In this document: positions 23,375-30,231 of the stretch, piece after piece | How positions within the stretch are numbered: the stretch's first letter is position 1 | Layout of the letters: each line of letters starts with the position of its first letter | Assembly: GCA_015351705.1 (NCBI GenBank) | Contig: JADIIM010000039.1 | Span: forward strand, 1 to 32,929 | DNA length: 32,929 bases | Source: Aeromicrobium sp. | GTDB lineage: Bacteria; Actinomycetota; Coriobacteriia; Anaerosomatales; Anaerosomataceae | Direction: 5' to 3' | Notes under the pieces: generated by a model | Seen by the model: the letters and a program-made list of their open reading frames with translations, nothing else | What the model was told of the DNA's origin: nothing | The model's database searches: none | Program-made: the position numbers and the translations under genes

Positions 23375-24423
23375 GAGTCTGCCCTTTCGGGCTGCTCGCG
23401 CCGGGATCCGCGGACCATCGCGTACAGGATCACGCCGTTGGTGACGAGAACGCGCGTGATGTCCGAGAGCTCCGAGATGAGCAGCTCGTTGGCGATCGGG
23501 GTCGAGAAGACCAGGATCGCGTTGAACAGCAGCGCTCCGAGCAACGCATGGGACGCCGACGCTCGTGTGCCGCGCATGTAGCCACCCACAAGGATCGCAG
23601 CCGCCGCGGGGAAGGCCATCATCAGCGGAGCGTCATAAAGCTGCAGGAACCCGTAGGTATGCGCATAGAGCACGATCCCAACGGCAGCGATCACCGTCGA
23701 CGCTACGACCGCGACCGACTTGAGCCGCTCGACGTCCGTCCCGGACACGCGCGCGAACCGCTCGTTCTCAGCGGCGATGACGGCCGCTCTGCCTTTCAGA
23801 GTGCGCTGGTACACCAGGAGGCAGACTGCCACGAACAGGACGACCAGCAGCGTGCCCGTAGGGACGCGCACGCCGAGCACGGTGAACGAGCCGAGCGAGT
23901 CGAGCACATGGCCGAACCACTCGGTGAGGTTAGTCTGCGGGCGCAGTCCCTTGCCGCCGATCGGCCACAGCATCTGCGGATTGGTGAACGGCGCGGTCCC
24001 CCAAAGGATTGCCGCGAGGTAGACAGCAGAGAACCCGGCGAATGTGCCGACGACCTCCTCGTTGCTGCGCACCCGCCGAAGCAGCCACGCGTAACCGAGA
24101 CCGACGGGCACTGCCAGCGCTACCGAGAAGATCACGGCCACCGCAAGTCCCACAAGTCCCGTCATCCGCAGTTCGAGTGCGAGGACCATCCCGAGGAGTC
24201 CTGGCAACACGCACAGAGGCAGACCGTAGTTCATACCAACGCCCGCGCGGAGCATCGGCACCAGCGAGAGGACGAGCACGCCGTTCATGGCTACACGTAC
24301 CAGCGAGTCACCGAGAAGCCCCGGCACGGGCAGGCCGAGCGTGACGGCCGCCACGACCATCGCAAGCAGGAAGAAGATGACCACCGCCTGCGCCGGGGGA
24401 ATGCGAGAGAGAACCCCCTTCAT
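23371..24423 (-). CDS. ABC transporter permease 1 (BPD_transp_2 family)
   Basis: 350 residues. Hydrophobic segments run through the protein from residue 12 (AVVIFFLLAMVVAAVTLGL). Glycine-rich RAGVGMNYGLPLCVLPGLLGMVLAL and the cytoplasmic GTDVERLKSVAVVAS region are typical of the RbsC-like family. ATG at 24423 overlaps the ATPase stop by ATGA; the stop overlaps the start of permease 2. Together the two permeases probably form a heterodimeric pore with the tandem ATPase below it. A much longer upstream in-frame reading exists inside the ATPase gene but is antihomologous. Confidence 0.88.
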   Translation of the reverse strand: MKGVLSRIPPAQAVVIFFLLAMVVAAVTLGLPVPGLLGDSLVRVAMNGVLVLSLVPMLRAGVGMNYGLPLCVLPGLLGMVLALELRMTGLVGLAVAVIFSVALAVPVGLGYAWLLRRVRSNEEVVGTFAGFSAVYLAAILWGTAPFTNPQMLWPIGGKGLRPQTNLTEWFGHVLDSLGSFTVLGVRVPTGTLLVVLFVAVCLLVYQRTLKGRAAVIAAENERFARVSGTDVERLKSVAVVASTVIAAVGIVLYAHTYGFLQLYDAPLMMAFPAAAAILVGGYMRGTRASASHALLGALLFNAILVFSTPIANELLISELSDITRVLVTNGVILYAMVRGSRREQPERADS

Positions 24424-25976
24424 GCGCTTCTCCGGTGCGAGGCCAGCGCGACCTCGATCGCGATGATGTCGAACGGCGGCGAGAATTCGTCGGCGATGAC
24501 ACCGTCCTTGAGCGTGATGATGCGGTCGCACACGCGCACGAGTTCGGCGATCTCGCCCGAGACGACGAGCACAGCCACGCCCTCGGAGGCGACTTCGACG
24601 AGCGACGTCAACAGTCGCTCCTTCGCGGAGATGTCGATACCGCGGGTGGGCTCGGCGACGATCAGCGCCCGCGGACCCTGCATCAGTGCACGGGAGAACG
24701 CGACCTTCTGCTGGTTCCCGCCGGACAGCTCCCCTACCGGCTGACGCGCCGATGCGCACCTGACATCGAAGCGCTCGAGATACGGCTCGCTCGCCTCGAT
24801 CATCGCCCGGTCCGACAGGACACCGCGTCCCGGGAGTCGGGGCCAGCGGGTGAAGCGCCCGGCCGTGTACGCTGACGGCCAGCACACGTTGAGCGCCACA
24901 GACTCGCCGAGTGCAAGCCCAACGCCTCTGCGCTCCTCGTGCACCAGGACGAGTCCGGCCGAAAGCGCGGAGCCCGCATCGCCCGGTACGATCATTCGGC
25001 CATCCACGTCCACCTCGCCGCGGGCAGGAAACAGCCCGGTGAGCCCCGCGACCAGTGCGAGCCTGCCCATACCCGCGAGCCCCGTGAGACCGACGATCTC
25101 CCCGCGGCGAACCATCACATCCAGACCGCAGAGCGGATCACCGGGCATGTCGACGTGCAGGTCCGTGATCTCAAGACACGCCTGGTCGCACGCGCCCCTC
25201 TCCGCACGGATCGGGGGGTCTTCGTCTCGGCCGACCATGAGCGCCGCAAGACCCCGGGGGTCGGCGTCTTCCGCGAGCAGCCGCCCGACCACGCGGCCTT
25301 CGCGCAGAACCGTGATCCTGTCGGAAGCCTCGATCACCTCATCGAGCCGGTGCGAGACGAACACGACGGCCGCCCCGGCCGCCGCTGCGGCCCTGGCCAC
25401 GCTCACAAGCGAAGCCGCCTCCTGGGTGGATAGCGCCGCACTCGGCTCATCGAGGATGAGCACTTTGAGCTCTGTCCGGGCGAACTGCCGCGCGGCCTCG
25501 ACGATCTGCCGGGCGCCCATTGGAAGATCGCCCACGCGATCATCAGGCCCGAACGAGGCGTTGAACCGAGAGAGTACCTCCGCTGTGATCGCCCGCATCG
25601 CGGCCCGGTCCAGCGGGGCCAGAGGATGCCGCGCCCGGACAGCCTCCCTGCCGAGTGTGACGTTCTCGGCGACGGTCATGCCCTCGATCAGCGACAACTC
25701 CTGGTGAACCAGACCCACCCCCGCAGCGAGCGCTTCACTCGGCGAGCAGAACTGGACGGGCGCGCCGTCGAGTTCGATGACACCCTCGTAGCCGCCGGTC
25801 TCTGCGATCGCCGGGCTGCCCGCGAGTATCGCGGCAAGCGTGCTCTTACCCGAGCCGTTCTCGCCCACCAGAGCGTGTACCTCGCCTCGTTCGAAGGTGA
25901 TGTCCACGCTATCGAGCGCAAGCGTCGCCCCGAAGCGCTTGGTCAGGGCCTCGACTCGCAGAGCCGGCACAGCCAT
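24420..25976 (-). CDS. Tandem-domain ABC importer ATPase (RbsA/MglA type)
   Basis: 518 residues with two ABC domains in one chain, as in RbsA/MglA. Domain 1 (about 1-245): Walker A GENGSGKS (about 38-45), signature region LPMGARQ in place of LSGGQ, Walker B LKVLILDEPSAAL. Domain 2 (about 260-518): degenerate P-loop GLTGLAGMGRLAL, intact signature LSGGNQQKV, Walker B-like ALIVAEPTRGID. One of the two nucleotide sites is therefore expected to be weak, as in other members. ATG at 25976 has GGGAAGGG upstream. Energises import for the DUF3798 system. A 30-bp palindrome lies between this gene and the preceding binding-protein gene. Confidence 0.92.
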   Translation of the reverse strand: MAVPALRVEALTKRFGATLALDSVDITFERGEVHALVGENGSGKSTLAAILAGSPAIAETGGYEGVIELDGAPVQFCSPSEALAAGVGLVHQELSLIEGMTVAENVTLGREAVRARHPLAPLDRAAMRAITAEVLSRFNASFGPDDRVGDLPMGARQIVEAARQFARTELKVLILDEPSAALSTQEAASLVSVARAAAAAGAAVVFVSHRLDEVIEASDRITVLREGRVVGRLLAEDADPRGLAALMVGRDEDPPIRAERGACDQACLEITDLHVDMPGDPLCGLDVMVRRGEIVGLTGLAGMGRLALVAGLTGLFPARGEVDVDGRMIVPGDAGSALSAGLVLVHEERRGVGLALGESVALNVCWPSAYTAGRFTRWPRLPGRGVLSDRAMIEASEPYLERFDVRCASARQPVGELSGGNQQKVAFSRALMQGPRALIVAEPTRGIDISAKERLLTSLVEVASEGVAVLVVSGEIAELVRVCDRIITLKDGVIADEFSPPFDIIAIEVALASHRRSA

Positions 25977-25998
25977 GAAGAGCCCTTCCCTGTTCTGT

Positions 25999-26028
25999 GG
26001 GGCCGTCGGCATCGATGCCGACGGCCCC
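25999..26028. repeat. 30-bp perfect palindrome inside the operon
   Basis: 15 bases (GGGGCCGTCGGCATC) immediately followed by their exact complement, lying in the 78-base gap after the binding-protein stop. In the RNA it gives a very GC-rich hairpin. No U-run follows, so it is more likely an mRNA stabiliser or attenuator giving more binding protein than transporter, as in malE-malF, than a terminator. Confidence 0.75.
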
Positions 26029-26054
26029 CAATGCTCGTACCATCCTGTGCGCGA

Positions 26055-27209
26055 CTAGTAGATGATCGAATCCATGATGATCATGTAGTAGTTGTCGTAG
26101 CCCATGTACTCATCGAACTCGACCTCGACACCGGAGATGTCCTGGGCCATGGCGGCCAGGGCGGCCGGGTCACGGCTGTCGAACCCGTTCTCGATCATCT
26201 CCTTGGCGATCTCCACACCGAACTCGGGGAAGAACACGCCGAGCGGGATCGGCCACGTTGACATGCGGCCCGTCTGACCCGCAGCGGCGACCTTGTCACC
26301 AATCTGGTTGTTGATGTCGGTGACATCGAAGCTGGCATCAGCGGGAACCTCGATGCCAAGTGCCGCAGGGTAGCCCTGCGTGGGCGTGGGGCAGCACTGC
26401 TCGGGCATGATGCCGCCGGCCTTCATGACTTCAGCGATGATGACTTCCTGCATGCCGCAGTTGCTGCCGAAGATGGCTGTGTCCTTGCCGTACTTCTCGA
26501 ACTGCTTGGGCAGGTCCTCGCGGAGGAACTGCTGCATCGCGGGCGCGCCATCCGAGGTCGGGTCCGGGGTCATGATGAGCACGAACTCCATGCCACGCTT
26601 GGCACACTCGGCCTCCATGACGTCCTTGCGCTTGGCGAGCAGCTCCTTGGCCATGTGGCTCGGGAAGGAGTAGTGGATGAACGTCTTAGCGCCCATGTCG
26701 GCCGCCTTGTTGACGATGTTCTCCCCGCGACGGACGGCGTCGGTGTCCAGAGCAAGGTCGACGTACTTGGCCATCTGATCGGGGTCGTCCCAGATCGGCG
26801 CGGTGATGACGATCATGTCCGGCCGCTGTTCCTTAACCTTCTGGATGGCGGGCAGGATACCGGTGTAGCCTGCCGCAATCACGATCGCCTTGACCTCGGG
26901 ATCGGCACCCAGGCTCTGGATCTGCGAGAGCGCGGTCTCCTGCTCGGCCGTGAAATCCTCCGGCAGCACGATGTGCTTGATCATGTCGCCATACTTGGCG
27001 ACGACCTTCTCGCCGCCGCGGTACTCGTCCTCTGAAGCCGAGAACGCTGGCGACACCACCCCGATCTTGTACGCGGCAACGTGCTCCTCGGCCGCACCTT
27101 CGCCTCCGGACTCAGCCGGTGTGTCCTCGGCGCAGCCAAGCACCGGAGCCACCGCGAGTGCCAGCACCAATGCCAGCGAACCCGCCTTCAACCACCATCT
27201 GCCGGTCAT
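26055..27209 (-). CDS. DUF3798 substrate-binding lipoprotein
   Basis: 384 residues. Signal and lipobox VLGC with Cys26, then an acidic linker. The mature region is a periplasmic-binding-protein-like fold of family DUF3798: YKIGVVSPAFSASEDEYRGGEKVV (about 47-70), TALSQIQSLGADPEVKAIVIAAG, GAKTFIHYSFPSHMAKELLAKRKD, TPDPTSDGAPAMQQF and GSNCGMQEVIIAEVMKAGGIMPEQCCPTPTQGYPAALGIEV. The Cys-Cys pair in PEQCCPTP is noteworthy. Its ligand is unknown; the family has no settled function. ATG at 27209 with a strong GGGAGGG. It follows the activase gene after 57 bases and belongs to the reductase operon, so its ligand is plausibly a substrate of the reductases. Confidence 0.85.
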   Translation of the reverse strand: MTGRWWLKAGSLALVLALAVAPVLGCAEDTPAESGGEGAAEEHVAAYKIGVVSPAFSASEDEYRGGEKVVAKYGDMIKHIVLPEDFTAEQETALSQIQSLGADPEVKAIVIAAGYTGILPAIQKVKEQRPDMIVITAPIWDDPDQMAKYVDLALDTDAVRRGENIVNKAADMGAKTFIHYSFPSHMAKELLAKRKDVMEAECAKRGMEFVLIMTPDPTSDGAPAMQQFLREDLPKQFEKYGKDTAIFGSNCGMQEVIIAEVMKAGGIMPEQCCPTPTQGYPAALGIEVPADASFDVTDINNQIGDKVAAAGQTGRMSTWPIPLGVFFPEFGVEIAKEMIENGFDSRDPAALAAMAQDISGVEVEFDEYMGYDNYYMIIMDSIIY

Positions 27210-27266
27210 AAAACCCTCCCTCTTGCGTGAACGACTATCACAAGCAGCCCGTGATCCCGGACCGCG

Positions 27267-28022
27267 CTAACCCCCACCCGAACCCTCCGCACTCAGCGCC
27301 GCACCGTACGCCCCCACGATCTGGGCCTCGTCTGGGACCCAGACCTCGCCTGCGAAGCCATCGGCGATAAGCGTCACCATCGCAGGGTTCTTGGCCACCC
27401 CACCGGCGAACACGAGCGGACCGCGCGCATTCACCCTCTTGAGCGAACCAAGCGTGCGCTTGGCTATCGACTCGTGCAGACCACGGGCGATCCGCCTGCG
27501 GTCCTCGCCTCGGTGCACAAGCCCCGTGACCTCGCTTTCCGCGAAGACGGTGCACATGCTCGAGATGGCGACGCCGCTCTCGGCGGCGAGAGCGGCGTCC
27601 GCCATCTCCTGGAGGGAGAAGCCCAGCGCACGCGCCATGACCTCAAGGAACTTGCCGGTTCCTGCGGCGCACTTGTCGTTCATCTCGAAGTCGGTGATCT
27701 TCCCGCCGGATCCAAGAGCGATCACCTTCGTGTCCTGGCCACCGATGTCGAGCACGGCAGCAGCGGCCGGGAAGAGCGCCGATGCGCCCATGCCGTAAGC
27801 GGTGATCTCGGTCACCGCTGAACCTCCGAACCGCTCCCTGGCGGCATGACGACCGTAGCCGGTGGACACGATCGCATCATGCGCATCACGACCCACGAAG
27901 TCGGTCGCGGCAGAACCGGGATCGAATCCAGAATCGGCCACGGCCCAGTCCACGATCCGGCCGTCCTCGAGCCAGACCGCGTCAACGCTGCGGGAACCGA
28001 TGTCTAGGCCGAGTATCCGCAT
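27267..28022 (-). CDS. ATP-dependent activase (HgdC/BcrA-D/DCCP-reductase type)
   Basis: 251 residues, ASKHA ATPase fold. As a dimer it holds one [4Fe-4S] cluster and, with ATP hydrolysis, pushes electrons to a partner at very low potential. Seen: phosphate-1 LGLDIGSRSVDAVWLEDG (about 4-21), phosphate-2 AVLDIGGQDTKVIAL (about 89-103), cluster ligands Cys118 (NDKCAAGTGKF) and Cys157 (SSMCTVFAESE), and the adenosine motif VFAGGVAKNPAM. All key residues intact. It starts 4 bases after reductase 2 and precedes the binding-protein gene, firmly part of one operon. It should serve reductase 2 and, since no second activase is here, probably reductase 1 too. Confidence 0.93.
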   Translation of the reverse strand: MRILGLDIGSRSVDAVWLEDGRIVDWAVADSGFDPGSAATDFVGRDAHDAIVSTGYGRHAARERFGGSAVTEITAYGMGASALFPAAAAVLDIGGQDTKVIALGSGGKITDFEMNDKCAAGTGKFLEVMARALGFSLQEMADAALAAESGVAISSMCTVFAESEVTGLVHRGEDRRRIARGLHESIAKRTLGSLKRVNARGPLVFAGGVAKNPAMVTLIADGFAGEVWVPDEAQIVGAYGAALSAEGSGGG

Positions 28023-28026
28023 GCGT

Positions 28027-29307
28027 CTACAGCATCTCCAAGAAGGCCTCGACGCGTGTAGCGAGCTGCCCGACGTCCTCCATCGAGTAGTCCGTAGTGA
28101 TCTTCAGTACCGGGAGGCCGGCATCGCGCACCGCAGTCTCCACGCTGTGCGACTCCATCTCGTACAGCCCGCAGAACTGCAGCGAGTAGTCGATCACGCC
28201 GTCTACCTTCAGCTCCTGGGCCATGCGGACGACGTCCTCGATGCGGCCGTCGTTGGGCGTGAAGCAGGCGCAGTTGATGTCGAGGTACTTCGCGGCGATG
28301 TCATCGAGCATGTCATCAACCGTGTCAGCACTCTCAGAGACCAGGTCCTGGTAGTAGCGGCTGCCGGTGCACATCTCCTCGCCAACCACCACAGCACCGG
28401 CCTTCTCGATGATGTCGTGGAGCTTCCAGTTGGGGAGCGCCATCGGGGTGCCGGTCACGAGGATCCGCTTGGCGCCCTTCGGCGTCACGCCCTCGCCCGA
28501 GGCGACGCGCTGCTCGAGCTCATCGGCAAGCGCGTTCATCATCTGGGTGAAGCGCGGCACGTCGTCGTAGAAGGCCACCTGCGTGGCGAGTAGCCGGTCC
28601 TTGCCGCTGATCGGCGCCGGGTCTGCAGCACATGCGGCCGCGATTCGCTGCAACGCTCGCCGCTTGTCGTTGACCTCGATGATGGCCGCGCGAAGGCTCT
28701 CGGCGGTGATGGTGTTGCCGGTGGTCTCCTCGGCCTTGTGTACCAGCTCGACGATCTCAGCGCGCCAGGCCGCCATGTCCTGCTCCCGCTTCATCTGCGG
28801 CAGCTCCATGACCCAGACGTTGTGCAGGTCGCCGAGGAGTTCGTAGGCCTTCTTCTTGCCGTCACACGTGGTCTCGCCGATGACGAGGTCCGCCGACTCG
28901 AAGTACGGGCATACCTTGGCGAGCTTGAAGCCCATGAACGACTTGATGAGCGCGCAGGTGTTGCGCGGCATGATCTGCTCCACCTGGTCGTAGGCGAACT
29001 CGGCGCCGGCACACAGGCCCACGCACCAGCCACCCGCCGCGCGGATGATCTCCTCGGGGACGTACAGGCAGAATGTGCCGAAGACCTTACCGCCGCTCTT
29101 ACGGAAATCGTCGAGCTCCTTGATGCGCAGACCGTGGACCTCGCTCATCACGAAGTTGAGGTAGTCCATGCCTGCGGGCCGGTTGTCCTGCGTGAGGTAC
29201 GCGTCTCCGAACAGCTGGCCCACCGCGCCGAGAAGCGCGTCGTGCGTGGGAAGATCGAGCCCGAGATCGGCCCACATCTGGTGATAGTCCACAGCCTGGT
29301 CACTCAT
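28027..29307 (-). CDS. Double-cubane-cluster-type anaerobic reductase 2
   Basis: 426 residues, first gene of the minus-strand operon. Cysteine ligand candidates Cys80 (GTFCLYVPEE), Cys99 (GLCAGAEFA), Cys118 (PRNTCALIKSF), Cys133 (KVCPYFES) and Cys148 (GETTCDGKKKAYELL), plus Cys95 and later CACFTPNDGR and QFCGLYEME. The spacing 19-19-15-15 equals that of reductase 1. The combination GxFCxxxPEE...GLCAGAEF...NTCALIKSFMGFK matches annotated double-cubane-cluster-containing anaerobic reductases rather than benzoyl-CoA reductase. Such a protein carries an [8Fe-9S] double cubane and needs an ATP-driven activase, here 4 bases downstream. It has about 37 more N-terminal residues than reductase 1. Substrate unknown. 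Confidence 0.88.
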   Translation of the reverse strand: MSDQAVDYHQMWADLGLDLPTHDALLGAVGQLFGDAYLTQDNRPAGMDYLNFVMSEVHGLRIKELDDFRKSGGKVFGTFCLYVPEEIIRAAGGWCVGLCAGAEFAYDQVEQIMPRNTCALIKSFMGFKLAKVCPYFESADLVIGETTCDGKKKAYELLGDLHNVWVMELPQMKREQDMAAWRAEIVELVHKAEETTGNTITAESLRAAIIEVNDKRRALQRIAAACAADPAPISGKDRLLATQVAFYDDVPRFTQMMNALADELEQRVASGEGVTPKGAKRILVTGTPMALPNWKLHDIIEKAGAVVVGEEMCTGSRYYQDLVSESADTVDDMLDDIAAKYLDINCACFTPNDGRIEDVVRMAQELKVDGVIDYSLQFCGLYEMESHSVETAVRDAGLPVLKITTDYSMEDVGQLATRVEAFLEML

Positions 29308-29357
29308 GCGCGCACCCCCGTGTGGTCAGCAAACGCTTATGTGTTGATTCACGTCTG

Positions 29358-29386
29358 CTTATAACAGAGCGTCGGGGGAGCCGCAA
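29358..29386 (-). promoter_or_regulatory. Promoter of the reductase-importer operon
   Basis: On the minus strand TTGCGG (29381-29386), exactly 17 bases, TATAAG (29358-29363). It gives a leader of about 43 bases before the reductase 2 ATG at 29307. No other good promoter is seen within the six-gene operon. Confidence 0.6.
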
Positions 29387-29409
29387 CAGGACATTCGGCT
29401 GGCGAGACC

Positions 29410-30231
29410 CTACCGCGCGTTGGGGTAGCTGCCGAGGACCTTGACCTCGCGGAGCTTGAGCCGCAGGCAGTCGAGCGCGAGACGAACCGCCGGGTCCTCG
29501 ATGTGTCCTTCGAGGTCCACGAAGAACATGTAGTCGCCGAGTTGGCGCTTGGTGGGCCGGCTCTGGATCTTCGTGAGGTTGATGTCGGCGTAGGCGAACT
29601 CGGAGAGGATCATCAGCAGCGCGCCGGGCTTGTCGCGCTTCATGAACAGCGCGAGCGAGGTCTTGTCGTGTCCCGTGGGCGCCTGGATGCCGCGGCCGAC
29701 CAGCACGAAGCGCGTCTGGTTGCCCGCGTAGTCCTGGATGCCCTCCTCAAGCACCTCGGCACCGTAGATCTCGGCGGCGAGAGCCGGGCCGATAGCGGCT
29801 GCGTTCGGCGTTGCCACGGCGGTTTCCACGGCCTCAGCGTTGGAGTTGGCCGCCACCACCGGACGTCCCGGAAGGTGCCGCTCGAGCCACCGGCGGCACT
29901 GGCCACCCGCCTGCGGGTGCGCGACGACCTCCCGCACATCGGCGAGCGAGGTACCGGGCGATGCCACGAGCGAGAAGCGGATGTCGAGCACGAGCTCCCG
30001 CTGGATCTCGAGCGACGTGTCGAACGCGAGCGCGTCGAGCGTGGCGGCCACCGAGCCCTCGATCGAGTTCTCGATCGGCACAACGCCGAGGTCCGCCTTC
30101 CCGCGCTCCACGGACTCGAAGACCTCCGGGATCGTGGTACACAACAGCGACTCGACCTCGCCGAGCCCGAACGAGTTCACCGCCACCTCACTGAACGTGC
30201 CTGCCGGTCCCAGGAACGCGACCTTCGTCAT
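29410..30231 (-). CDS. pheA: Prephenate dehydratase
   Basis: 273 residues, the stand-alone PDT plus ACT form. Converts prephenate to phenylpyruvate in phenylalanine synthesis. Seen: KVAFLGPAGTFSEVAV (about 3-18), DLGVVPIENSIEGSVAATLD (about 47-66), the catalytic region AGNQTRFVLVGRG (about 168-180), then the ACT domain (about 190-273; KTSLALFMKRDKPGALLMILSEFAYADINLTKIQSRPTK). The usual ESRP feedback-inhibition motif is QSRP here. The ATG at 30231 overlaps the stop of the upstream diguanylate cyclase by 4 bases. No chorismate mutase domain present. Identification is secure. Confidence 0.96.
   Translation of the reverse strand: MTKVAFLGPAGTFSEVAVNSFGLGEVESLLCTTIPEVFESVERGKADLGVVPIENSIEGSVAATLDALAFDTSLEIQRELVLDIRFSLVASPGTSLADVREVVAHPQAGGQCRRWLERHLPGRPVVAANSNAEAVETAVATPNAAAIGPALAAEIYGAEVLEEGIQDYAGNQTRFVLVGRGIQAPTGHDKTSLALFMKRDKPGALLMILSEFAYADINLTKIQSRPTKRQLGDYMFFVDLEGHIEDPAVRLALDCLRLKLREVKVLGSYPNAR

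Noticed and set aside
23353-24744. Long plus-strand open frame opposite the permease genes
   Set aside because: Composition is His/Arg/Glu-rich with no family likeness; the minus strand encodes clear permease and ATPase sequences with coupled starts.
25999-26028. Palindrome as an intrinsic terminator
   Set aside because: No U-run in the transcript direction and the downstream transporter genes have no other visible promoter.
27227-27241. GTGA-N7-TCAC inverted repeat before the binding-protein gene
   Set aside because: Short arms and a spacer one base off the CRP-type N6; too weak to call in GC-rich sequence and it lies inside the operon.
21044-29307. Benzoyl-CoA reductase or (R)-2-hydroxyglutaryl-CoA dehydratase
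   Set aside because: Same superfamily, but no paired subunits, ferredoxin, CoA-transferase or ring-cleavage genes; cysteine pattern and TCDGKKK context fit double-cubane proteins better.
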